Shown: positions 23,051 through 33,784 of the stretch, in pieces | Numbering within the stretch: position 1 is the stretch's first letter | How the letters are laid out: every line of letters starts with the position of its first letter | Source: Undaria pinnatifida | Taxonomy: Eukaryota; Sar; Phaeophyceae; Laminariales; Alariaceae | Assembly: GCA_012845835.1 (NCBI GenBank) | Contig: JABAKD010000017.1 | Coordinates: 186,001-250,000, forward strand | Direction of reading: 5' to 3' | Length of the DNA: 64,000 nucleotides | Translations under genes and position numbers: made by a program | Notes under the pieces: model-generated | Databases searched by the model: none | The model's input: the letters and a program-made list of their open reading frames with translations, nothing else | What the model was told of the DNA's origin: nothing

Positions 23051-23767
23051 ATATTGCTAATTGTTGTGTTTCATTCACATGGTACCGTTAATTTACCCAT
23101 CGGCATCCAGGGCATCCAGTGCATCCAGTACTCGTGCCGATTCTTCACCCCCGGAGGGTTTCAAGCTCTGTGGTCACAGACGACGAGACAGCGATATGCA
23201 TCGCACATACCGTAAGGATATTTGGCCATGCACGTACTGGATACGAACAACGGAACTTGCACAAGCCAGAAAACCAGGGAGGGTGTAGGGAAACACTCGT
23301 ACGAAGCAGAAGAAAAGAAAACAACAAAGCACACAAGGAAGCAAAGAGAAAGAAGGCAGGGCAAGGCAAAAAAAGAAGAAATGACAAGAAGGCAAGCCTT
23401 ATTTAATACCAATATTCGGGGTATACTGTAGAGTAGACTATATGCGACGCATGCCTCTTTTCTAACAACAAAAAAGGAACCGCAGGGGGATAGGGAAGGT
23501 ACCCAGAACATTAAGATGTGGGAACAAAACAAATGCCAAAAAAGACAGAAGCAAAAACGTGGGCATGACTGACGACAGGGAACGACAAGCCCTGAATCGG
23601 TACAACACAAGCCGGGTCGCCTGCCGCCATTGCAGCTGGTGGCACCCGCAGCTCATCCCCTGCGACCGTAGCGCTGCCAAGACTGCTGTCCACTATTACT
23701 CCCATAGCACGCTCTCTTGTTCGCTTTCATCTACCTCGATCGGTACGATATTTACTCATACCAACAC

Positions 23768-24172
23768 CTATGCCCCTCGGCAATACTTCGTGTCGTCCCC
23801 GACCATAGTACTACCATTGCTGCACCCTCTCGAAGAGCGCCAGTGCTCCATTGCCACCTTCCTCATCGTTTCGCCGAACAGCGGGAGGTTCGCAACAGCT
23901 CGTGTGCTTCCGCGAAGGGAGATTGCTGCTTGTAGGGTACCATCCTCACCCAGCGCGCGTAGTACCTCTTCGATTGCGAAAGAAGATGTTGGTTTGAGTC
24001 CACTAGCGGCGACGGCGTTCGCAACAGCTCGTTTGCTTCCGCGAAGAGAGATTGCTGCTTGTAGGGTATCATCCTCGCCCAGCGCGCGTAGTACCTCTTC
24101 GATTGCACAAGAAGATGCTGGTTTGAGTCCACTAGCGGCGACGGCTACAAGTGATGTTGGGATTACAGTCAC
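23768..24172 (-). CDS. Hypothetical protein segment with a 43-residue tandem repeat
   Basis: Minus-strand open frame that follows a good acceptor (ACAATGCTTCCTTAG at about 24173), so it is probably an exon and not a whole gene. Two adjacent 129-bp units (about 24146-24018 and 24017-23889) encode nearly identical 43-residue repeats with the core AIEEVLRALGED.TLQAAISLR. The unit length and helix-like pattern are close to armadillo repeats (about 42 residues), but the match is weak and only inferred. The plus strand is also open across the region (23559-24176), so coding strand is not proven. The high DNA identity of the two units implies recent duplication. Confidence 0.35.
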   Translation of the reverse strand: MTVIPTSLVAVAASGLKPASSCAIEEVLRALGEDDTLQAAISLRGSKRAVANAVAASGLKPTSSFAIEEVLRALGEDGTLQAAISLRGSTRAVANLPLFGETMRKVAMEHWRSSRGCSNGSTMVGDDTKYCRGA

Positions 24173-24709
24173 CTAAGGAAGCATTGTGAAACATGTTTGT
24201 TTCCATGCATATCTTGTACGAGCATTCGAGCACCGCGCCCCTCTCCTCCTCGTAAGAGACCCTCGATCTTTGCTCCGATTGTATGATCTGATGCTTACAA
24301 GGCATCGCCCGCACCACGACAAAACTTTGTCAAGCCGTTCGAGCCTGAATCTACGAGAATGCCGACTAAGTGTTCAAGTGCAGGAGTGGTCAACGCGTAC
24401 GTCCACCGCAATCGCCATTACTAGTACTAGACTGCAGCGCCTTTGCTTTCAACGACGTTCGTCGACGAAACGGGTGCTCATCTGATCTGAAATTCCATGT
24501 GATAATACGCATGGTTCTTACGATGTACTCGAAGTAATTCGCTAGTGTCGCCAGATCAACGAAGATCACCAGAATCAGTTGAATGCGGGTGATGATTCCC
24601 GCAGCTACGTACAGCAGAACGACCTAAAACAGCCTCTAGGAACAGCTCCACCATGTCCCGCGAAAGCAGCCGCAGTGCAGATGGATTCCAAGCAGCGAAC
24701 TTGTATTAC

Positions 24710-24772
24710 CTCAAAATTGTAATGCTTTCCATGAACTGCCCGGTCCTGTGGACGCCAACCATCGCTCAACAC
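24710..24772 (-). other. Candidate 63-bp exon, unidentified
   Basis: Bounded by CTCTTAG at the 5' side and GAG/GTAATA at the 3' side, open in phase 0, reading SDGWRPQDRAVHGKHYNFE. A possible first exon lies upstream on the same strand near 25010-24920 (ATGGCACCCGGTAGACGC... ending CACG/GTAAGG), though its phase fits only if a later acceptor is used. No family recognised. Confidence 0.25.
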
Positions 24773-24779
24773 CTAAGAG

Positions 24780-26180
24780 ATTTGCAGACATAGGGAGAAA
24801 ATCGAGCTTCAGCAATATACCAACGAAACACGAAGAAGGGCACTCTTCACGACGACCGTCAGTCAATAACGCCAACGCACACATGCTGCGTACCTCGTAC
24901 TGGTGTTAAATAAGACCTTACCGTGGGAGCGAATGAGTGTGCTGCTCAAGTATGTACAAGTTCAAGCGCCCAAACCGAGGACGGGCGCGTCTACCGGGTG
25001 CCATGACTGCCATATAAATCGCATCCTACCAGGCAGCAGGTATATACACTAGAGTAGTTATCTTACTAAGAACACGAGCCGCAAGAAGGGACAATAACTT
25101 CGCAATGGGTTGTATATAAAAATCAGTGCAGAACGCACCCTTTCCCAAATAAGACATCCAGGTTGGGTCAGAGTTGACAATTTACGTGTTTCTCAATATC
25201 TACCAGGTACCACGGTATCATATCCCGTACCTGATACTGTACAGGACACCTGCTGTTGTAATACAAAACGCAAATAAAGACACGGGTTCAATTTCTAATT
25301 TGGGGGGGGTAAGCTCTGTATCATAACGTCAGTATATCAGCTCCCGGGGTTCTTACTTGCGTGTCAATCCCAGTCTAGCTTTCTTCGCTCGTTTTTTCGG
25401 CAGGGGTTCTGTATAGTAGGTGTCCTACTGCTGTACGGTACAGGTAAACAGGATACCAACAAGGAACAGGGTAACCAGGTCGACGATCGACAGGCTTGCA
25501 CTTACATAAATACAAGAAATCTGGCAGCCGATACACCGAGATTGAAGGACTGAACTGTAGAACGCACCCTCCGTAAAATAAAAAAGCCAACATAGGGCGG
25601 GTTTTTCTGTTTCAATTTAGGAGTCTCGTACGGTATGTCCTGCAGTATTAAATAAAAATATTCTAAGGACGTCAGCCGCGAGTTAGACGAATTTCGGGTC
25701 AATACTCATAGATCTTTGCAACCTGCGTTGTTGGTACTTGCATTTATACTATGTGGGTGAGTCTTTCGAGGGGTCCTATTCTTTTGTTTCAAAAGTATAG
25801 TCTAGACTACGTAGACTAGACTAGACTAGACTATAGACTATATATTTTTTCTTGTAAGTTGTAACTTTTATTTCAAGGCTTCAACCTTAGCCTCGCGAAG
25901 TGTTTCTATTGAACCCACACAGTGTAGCAAAATAATGAATACACCATAGTCAAACTATGAACAGTAACGGTATTATAAAGGTATTATGATACCACTACAA
26001 CCCATAGTTGTCGAGGTTGGTTGTTGCATGTTCATCTCTAGGGATAAATATGCATTTAACCATACTTAACAAAATCCGCGACGGGGAACGTTGAAATTCC
26101 CAAACGTCCCTCGCAACTTCGTTTTTAGCCCCCCGAAGCAGTTTTCTCGGCGTATATCAATACGTTTTGCGGATATGCAC
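24780..26180. other. No supported gene
   Basis: Single-copy-looking sequence with a dense cluster of TAGACTA words at 25794-25850. No exon that I can defend apart from the weak one mentioned near 25010-24920. Confidence 0.35.
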
Positions 26181-26189
26181 AACAGCTCC

Positions 26190-26690
26190 CCCCCAACCAC
26201 TGCAAACCAATATGTATTCGAAAACACCACTCTGAAACAACACAATAACGAAGTCTGGAACATCACCCAAAACATACACGTATAGCAACCACCACGCGAA
26301 CGCAAATACGTGTTCAAAAACACCACTACTCTGGAACAACACGATAACGAAGCGTAGAACATCAACCAAAAAATAGCCGTGTAACAACATCCACGCGGAC
26401 ACAAATAATATGAATTTGAGATCACCAATCTGAAACAACACGATAACGAAGTCTAGAACATCACCCAAAACATACATGTATAGCAACAACCACGCAAACA
26501 CAAAATAATACGTGTTCAAAAACACCACTCTGAAACAAGACGATAACGAAGCCTAGAACATTAACTAAAACAACCACGCGGACACAAAAAAATATGTATT
26601 CGAAAACACCACTCTGAAATAACACGATAACGAAGTCTAGAACGTCAACCAAGAATGCCCACACGCTAAAACCACATACACGTCTACATA
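26190..26690 (-). repeat. About 120-bp minisatellite, open on the minus strand
   Basis: Four to five diverged units, each containing CACTCTGAAACAACACGATAACGAAG(T/C)CTAGAACATCA(A/C)CC. On the minus strand the units stay open in overlapping frames and repeat a hydrophobic segment (FVIVLFQSGVFEYI). Whether this is ever translated is unknown; strand bias of an A/C-rich repeat would also create it. Confidence 0.75.
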
Positions 26691-27317
26691 CGAAACCCAG
26701 TCAAAAGATAGAACAGATGTACCCTGGATTCCAAATTGAGGTCTCTAAGACTCAAAAACATTGCATTGTCTACATATAGTCTTTACACACACCTAAAATA
26801 CGTCAAAACTGTTGGTTGCCAAATAACAGGTTTATCAAGAACGCAAGAACAAACAGAACAAGAGACGGGGTTATCGTAGCAGCGCCCATCATTAGAGCAT
26901 TCGCCCACCACCTCCTTCGCAATGGGGTTTGGGCATCAGCGAACTGGGTCCAACGCATGCCCGTAGCGTCTCAGGTGGAGTGAGGAGCGGTAGTAAAAAT
27001 CAAGTGCGCTTCCCGATAACCTGTTCCTGACCGTCGGTACACTGAACAATCTTCGGGCCGCGTCTCCTCTGTATCAGGTGTGTGAGGAATTTTATTTGTC
27101 GTTTTCAAACAAGCGGTTGCGTTGATATATACTACCTGGCTTAATATAACGGAAGGGAACACCACTCAGCGATCATCTACTACACGCTAGGGCATGTTTT
27201 CATGAGCACCACTAACAAAAGCACCAGACATGGACGCGACATCTCTACAGGACCACAACATCTTCGACGACAGTGGGGAGAAAACAGGGCGTGAAATCGT
27301 ACACTAGATAATAACAA

Positions 27318-27910
27318 TGTGAAAAAGAAGTACAGACGGTTATGTTAACACTGCGGTAGACCACACTACCAACCTATTACGCAGGGCATTTCGTGCCTCC
27401 GGTTGTTTGCATGATCGCCTGACAACCTGTACCAAACGAAGTAGCATATGCCTAACAGTAAAGTCACCCTCGCGTTCAATAGTGGTGACAATGAATGCCC
27501 ACGTCACCTCGCTTGGTGTATTTGTAAGATGCATCTCTGTCTGTCTTGGATTTGGCGACCTCAGAGCCCCACATCGGCACGGCAAAAATCGTAGGCGTAA
27601 AATCGTAAATGTGAGACAATAATAATGTGAAAAGGAGATACAGACAGATATGCTAAAATTGCGGTAGCCCGCACTACCAACTTATTACGTAAGGTATTCC
27701 GTACATACCGTCTGCATGATCGCCTCCCAACCTATGCCAAGCGAAGTATGACTGACGAGGTAACGTAATTGAGCGCGTGTACTCTAAGCGTTCCTTTCGA
27801 AACAATAACGATTCGCATCTCTCCCTTTCGTTCTCAATGGCGTTGACATTGCATGACCACATCACCTCGCCTGTTGTATTTGGCAATATGTATATCTTTC
27901 TTATCATTAG
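27318..27910. repeat. Tandem duplication of about 310 bp
   Basis: Two diverged direct copies, from GTGAAAAAGAAGTACAGACGG (27319) and GTGAAAAGGAGATACAGACAG (27628). Both contain a CACTACCAAC.TATTACG core and end in an ACCTCGC(T/C)TGGTGTATTTG block. Short minus-strand ORFs in both copies correspond to each other (for example LTNTPSEVTWAF and LPNTTGEVMWSC) but match no known family. Confidence 0.65.
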
Positions 27911-28089
27911 CTATGTCAGACAATATTGGTATCCACATGATTGTACCTATCGATTGAAATGTTCTATCTTTCGATCCATGTACAACAAATTATGAAGCTT
28001 TTAACACGTTGTTTACTACACCTAAGAACTGGGTTGCATACTACATGTAACATCAAACCTTCTAGAAAAATAAACATTACCAGGCGGGT

Positions 28090-28680
28090 GATGTAAAGGG
28101 GTGTCTTCTTGCTACAACCGTCAGATTCGTCCCCTTCAAGGGTTTATAGTTTCGGCGCACATATTGAAATGCTCGGCCCCCCGCCCCCCCCTCTTCCCTC
28201 CCCCCGATCCCTCTTGTTCAAACGCACCACCTGAAATCAAAATCTGCCAGAGTAGTAAACACTACCAGCCAGCTGATATCATCTAATTATCCGTCTAGCC
28301 ATCCATGCCGTAGCTCCAACTCATCTCCGCCCCCCCCCGCCCCCCCCCCCCGTTTTGTTCCCCGCCCAGTTCGTTCAAACGCCCCACTTACAATCGAAAT
28401 CTGCCAGAGTAATAAACACTTCTAAGCAATTGATATCACGTCATTATCTTTCTAGCCATCCATGACGTAGCTTTCATTCATCCTCCCCCCACCCCTCCAA
28501 CGTCCCCTCCTTCCCCACACCCCGCACGATCGCCTAGACCCAGCACCGCGCGTATAGCAAGCCCCTACATGTATGATTAATACGCGCGATCGGAGGATCA
28601 CACATAATGTTGCGAACATCAGTGTCGACCAAATCCTTGATCTCATAGCTGGAGTGTATTTTAATATTTTATGTGACCTA
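28090..28680 (-). repeat. Composite of truncated family-D repeats
   Basis: At least two reversed partial copies abut: one from about 28110 to 28345 and one from about 28370 to 28680, each with AATCTGCCAGAGTA.TAAACAC and CTAGCCATCCATG blocks. Long poly-C runs separate them. Confidence 0.6.
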
Positions 28681-28774
28681 AACCTCTTGAACCCCCCCCC
28701 CCCCCCCCCCCCCCCCTCCCCCCGCCCCCCGCCCCCCGCCCCCCCCTTTTTTTTTTTTCCTCGCTTCCTCTCGC

Positions 28775-29445
28775 TCAAACGCCCCACCTAATATCGAAAT
28801 CCGCCAGAGTAATAAACACTTCCACACCGTGGATATCGCCTCGTTATCTTTTTAGCCGTCCATGCCGCTGCTGCAATTCCCACCCACCCCCGCCCCCAAC
28901 GCCCCCTCCTTCCCCACCACCCGCACCATCGCCCAGACCTAGCACCACGCGTATAGCAAACCCCTACATCTATGCGACCTAAAGCCCTCCCCCCCCGCCC
29001 CCCGCCTCCCCCGCCACATTCCCCCCCCCTCCCCCACAAGAAGGATTTATAGTTTCCACACACACATTGACCCGCCCCATCCGCCCCTCCCCCCCCTCCC
29101 CCCCTCCCGCCCCCCTTTTGATCAAAATCAGGCCCCCACGTCCTTCAAAACTCCCCCCTCCCCCCACCGGTTATACGACTTAAAGGATTCACTAGCTAAA
29201 CTGATGCATTTCCTTCCACAGCTGTCAGATTTTGTCCCCCTCAGAAACGGGTTTTACAGTTTCCGCGCACAGACTGCCTAACATCACCCTGTTGACCCTG
29301 ATAGCTACACTGTAGTTGCAAGGGGAGTCGCCGACCTATATCCTTAATGAGGACACACAACCCGTAATACGCGCGATCGGAGTATCACACACAGCTTGCA
29401 AAGATGAGTTTCGACGAAATATTCGATCTCACAGCTGGAGTGAAT
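28775..29445 (-). repeat. Dispersed repeat family D, full-length copy
   Basis: Best complete reversed copy in the window, from CGCCCCACCTAATATCGAAA to CTCACAGCTGGAGTGAATTTT, about 670 bp. It is preceded by a poly-C run of about 30 bp at 28689-28716. Confidence 0.8.
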
Positions 29446-29564
29446 TTTTATTTTTTCAATATATATTTTTTCAGTGTTGTACCTGGCATACACAGCAGCG
29501 TACATGACGAAAACGGCCTTCACTACATGGAGCTTGAGTACGAGCAGCTCTCCTAGTCAACAAC

Positions 29565-30147
29565 TCACGTTCTCCGGAATCTCACACATGCACAGGATAG
29601 AAGCGGAGACGCCTTGATGCAGCTGTCGAGGAACTCCCAGCTGCACACATAGGAAGACGTGTCCTCGTGTCCGCCATCAGTGAGCTTTGCGGTCCAGTAT
29701 CTCCTTCGAGGTTTTGATTGCAAGGGATCATCGGAGTAGAACCCGCAAACCACAAGCTGGGGCATGCCGACCATGACGATAACGGTTTACTGTAGACATG
29801 GCGTGCGCTTGCCCTCCAGTCATGGAGCCGGGATCAAGCGCCCACGAGGCGTTCACAGCAGCCGTGGTAGCACGCGTGCTTGCGTGAGGCAACGATATCG
29901 TGTTTTTGCAGTCGGTCCAGTTCCTGCTGCTGACCTGCAGGTCGCCTGCTATCCTGCACCATGTGATTTGAGGCGACCCCCTCTCTGCCCCCTCTTCTTT
30001 GCTCTCTGCTCTCTGTTTAGCTGCTCTCTGCTCTCTACTTTCTGCTCTCTGGTTTCTCTCTGCACTGCTCTTGTTCTCCACGTGCACGCCAGCATGCGGC
30101 GCAATGGGGACTTGGTGGTGGGTAAAAAGATGTGATTGGTCGTGCAT
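29565..30147 (-). other. Candidate coding region, possibly with a BRCT-like end
   Basis: A minus-strand frame from ATG at 29774 to 29565 reads YWTAKLTDGG, then SSYVCSWEFLDSCIKASPLL. The W-x-L/F-x-x-C-I-x-A pattern after a hydrophobic strand is like the end of a BRCT domain, but only part of a domain is present, so this is a weak inference. An overlapping upstream frame (30147-29728, starting MHDQSHLFTHHQ) is rich in Arg, Glu and Ala, and its CTGCAG/GTCAGC could be a donor. No confident gene model. Confidence 0.25.
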
Positions 30148-30149
30148 GG

Positions 30150-31250
30150 TACGCTGCGTATCTTATTCGCCAATGAAAGGTAGAATTAATATGGACTGAT
30201 TGGCTGTCAAAGGATGCAAGGTAGAAAATGATGTTTTGATTGGCCAATGCAAGGTAGAATCTGTCCCGCTACGTTTTTAGTTTGCCACCTACGCCATTGA
30301 TATTTCCACAAAACCGCAAAATTTGAAAAAGTAACGGAAATCTTGAAAAGGATAGGGTGCATCTAGGTCTAGACTAGACTATACGTCCAGATCCGTATTT
30401 GCTGGGGTGCCGAAACCCAAATTTCCCTTGGTACACATAGTCTATAGAGTAACCTCGGAAGGGCTCCTGCCTTTTGCCTGACCACATTACAGGCGAGGTA
30501 TATAGACTAGAGATGGATACACGTCGTTCATAACAGTTGTAATTTTATGTTCGCTTTAGGTGTTGCCGACACAGAAGAGCTTTCGTTCGGTCTTGCCCCG
30601 CGCTCACCACTCCGTCGACGTCGTCAGCAACTAACTATGGTATGACAGACTGTAAGAAAGGGCCACGGCATCGCGTTCCGGAATGGCATGCTATTCAGGC
30701 ATTGCACGTGCATCAAGAGTGTGTGCAGTGTTGGTGGATAGGCATATCTCTTTTGCATAGATATATTATGGCGACGTACATACGATTGGCGCTACTCGAC
30801 GAGCCGTTCAGAGCGAAGACTTGAGCATTCAACGTGTTGTGTCACTACTACACGATGATACTATGATACTGCAACAACTATGCTGTATAGGGCTGTGAGT
30901 TGCCTGGAATTCTCACCGCGGGTTGGTAGTTGGCTGCCAACTAACTGGCTTTAGTTGACTACTACTGAGTAGTTGGCTAGTGCTAACAGGCCAACTTGTC
31001 GACTGAAGAAAAGGGCCGTTCTTGTCGGAGAGCTTTTTTTGTCCTACTTTTCCTAGTTTTCCTAATTTATTTTCCTAATTTTCCATGTTTGTCTTAAAAA
31101 AGTCAGGTGTGCAAAAGCGAGCCAACCCAGACGGCCCGCCGGAGGCAAAAATGCGCGAGTTTATCAAAATCTTAATCTTACACTCGAAAAGTATGATAAC
31201 TCGGCTAAGTTTAGGTCTAGGTTTCATCACGCATTTTAAAGAGCGTCTCA
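30150..31250. other. No supported gene
   Basis: Short ORFs only (largest 60-63 codons, at 30642 and 31085 on plus). A direct pair ATTGGC..AATG.AAGGTAGAA near 30170-30255 is the only structure seen. Confidence 0.4.
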
Positions 31251-31254
31251 GTTT

Positions 31255-31360
31255 CTTGTGGGGGAGAGTGTTATAAGGCTTAGTTTGGGTAAGCTAGTCT
31301 AGTGGTTAACCTTTTGCAAGTGGTCGAACGGACTAAAGCCCCACTATTTAATACCTTAAC
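31255..31360 (+). repeat. Fragment of the tandem SINE-like unit
   Basis: Reverse complement of the unit end at 11118-11795: AAGGCTTAGTTTGGGTAAGC, GTGGTTAACCTTTTGCAAG, TGGTCGAACGGACTAAAGCC. Confidence 0.7.
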
Positions 31361-31770
31361 ATTGTCAGACGTTATTCGTAGCGATGTACGAGAAATATGG
31401 ACATACCATCCCAGTTTGGGGGTCTCTCACTAGTGTTGTGTCGTAACAGTTAGTCTAATACTCGTGCGGCACGCAGTAGCACAGCACTAGTATACTAAAG
31501 CAAGAACACGAAAAATAGCATAGGAAATAGACTGGGATCTCTTCTACGACAATTTAACAAGCGCATAGAGGACAGATTTCCAATTCATAGTCGGCGATCC
31601 AAAAACGGTTCATAGTTGGGACTACTAGCAAATGTCATGCGACACCCTCCGTGGAATTGGGTGAGTGTCCATCTCACACACAAAAACAAGCCGCGCTCAA
31701 CGAACGAGGTGTCGTTTCTGGGCGTGATGGTCTTCGCTGAATAAACACGCAACTCAGGGGTGAGTGTCGC

Positions 31771-32025
31771 TCAAAAACCCGAGTCAGAGGTGCTCGTCAC
31801 CCACTGGACACTGAACATGCTAACGAGAGAGACATATTTGGCACCGGCGGAGTGGATGGTAATGGGTCGATACGCCATGAGTTGCAGAAGGCCCCTTTGT
31901 GTGCTCGCAGAACACCTGTGTTGCTTTACCCACAAAACCCAAAATGTGATACCACCCATAACCTCAAACATGACTGAAACCGGGGTTTCGTCCAAAACAG
32001 CCCCGCGCAATTCCCTGTGGGTCAT
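31771..32025 (-). other. Unidentified open frame (84 codons)
   Basis: Minus-strand frame reading MTHRELRGAVLDETPVSVMF and then a hydrophobic stretch with FEVMGGITFWVLWVKQ. The opposite strand is open as well (31760-32101). No family recognised; it may be noncoding. Confidence 0.15.
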
Positions 32026-32460
32026 TCAGCTCTGTATCTATGCTCTTCCAACGGCGCCGTGCTCCCCACTCAAGCCTTCAAAGAACACAACACGCCCGTA
32101 GGAACCCCGCGCGTCGAGTCATGATGTAGTCTAATCTGTAGATGGATTGGCATTTGCCTTGCTTGAGAGTCGGATAAATCCGGTGCATCGTGGCCACGTA
32201 TGATAGTGTATCGTTTGCGCTGTTGTTTTGTATGCTCCCAGCAACCGCGCCGTCAGGTTAGGCGATTTTCACTATCATTGTCGCGATGGTAAACAGTGAT
32301 GAAACCGCTTAAGATTCGCCGTGTGTCCGTGTATACAGGCAGGGAAGACATTCCAGGGTGGTGAACTGCTTGACCAATGTCACCCATTCCGCAACCGGCT
32401 GGAGGCATGCCTCTAAAACAAAGAAATGTAGACCAAAAACACCGCGTTGGATTATGTACT

Positions 32461-32719
32461 CGTGATACGATAGAGGTGCGCCGCTTTTTTTCCGAGGTTC
32501 CTCAATTTGGGAGCTTAAGACCTCCCAAAAACTGATTTGGAGGAAAATCAAAACTGCTACGGAAGGAAAAATTCCATGGCCTAGGCACACAGCAAGAATC
32601 ATTAAAATAATAATGTGGTGTTTTCGACGATTGTATTAGACTAGACTAGTGGGTTAAGGAGCCCCGTCATTCAGAAATAATTTGAGGCGAAAAATGCTAC
32701 CTCTATCGTTGCGCGCGTC
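32461..32719 (+). mobile_element. MITE family T, copy 2
   Basis: 259 bp with ends CGTGATACGATAGAGGTGCG and CTACCTCTATCGTTGCGCGC. The interior shares CTCAAAAACTGATTTGG-like and AAAACTGCTAC blocks and GGGTTAAGGAGCCCCGTCA with the copy at 48329. Confidence 0.6.
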
Positions 32720-33784
32720 TGTTACGGTAGACAAGCAGAACACAGAAAAAAAAAGGGTTTTTCAAAGACTGGTACATGTACAGTCGACCCCGCTCTAAAG
32801 ACACACCACATTTTTTTTCGAGTGTCTTTAACACGGGGAAGTGTCTTTAAGATCCCGGGGGCACTATTAATAGCTCACCGTCCCCGGGGCCAACGTAGGC
32901 GTAGCATATGTCAAAAGACGCGCATTCGCAGCAGGAATGCGACCACGAAACGGTGTTGTTGGAAACCTACGACTCAAGGTGATTTGAAGGCCGCAACTAC
33001 TGCTGCTGTACTCCAATACGTGCATACCATCGTTTGAATTTCCCTCTCCCACCGAAACGCGGGAAGGGGTGCAGCACGACCGACATAGTGTAATGTGTAC
33101 GATAGTGCACTGGTGTTGTTGTAAGCATTTATTACTGTTGGGGCATTGTCCTCACGGCAACATCATATCCGTGTTTGGAACTCTGATACAATACAGGCAC
33201 AGGCTACCTGCCACATGGAGATAAACAAAACCACCCACACTTGGGACGACACTACTTCGCGGAATGTCGGTAACGCAGACAACACCAGACATGAAAATCG
33301 GGAGAGTACGCCGAAAAAGAGGACACCGATCCTTCCCAAAGGTAAAAACGAGACAAACACGAAGCAAATTATGCTAAGTTTAGCCAAACGAGACCTCACC
33401 CAAGACAAACAAGAAAATACCAAACAACGAACGCGGCATCCAAAGTGCAGTTGTCCTGACGAAACACACTACACCGCCAACATATCCCGAAGAGTCGCCT
33501 GCACCTCGTCCCCTTCCTTCGCTTTTCGCTTGACTTGAGTTTCATGAGTGAACGAATGCACCGTCTTGGAAAGAAGGAACGCCTTGTCGCTGTACTCGCC
33601 GTCTCTTCCGTTCGCGTACAAATAGGAGGGGACATCCTCGAGACAGACGAGAGCGGACATCGGCCTCTGAAATCGTCGATTTCGTGCACGACTCTTGCCT
33701 ACCGTCATCGCCTCCCTCTTCACTTTACACGTCGTCTTCGACGTGTACTTTTGAAATATTCTCCGTTACCTCTTGCATCTCGAG

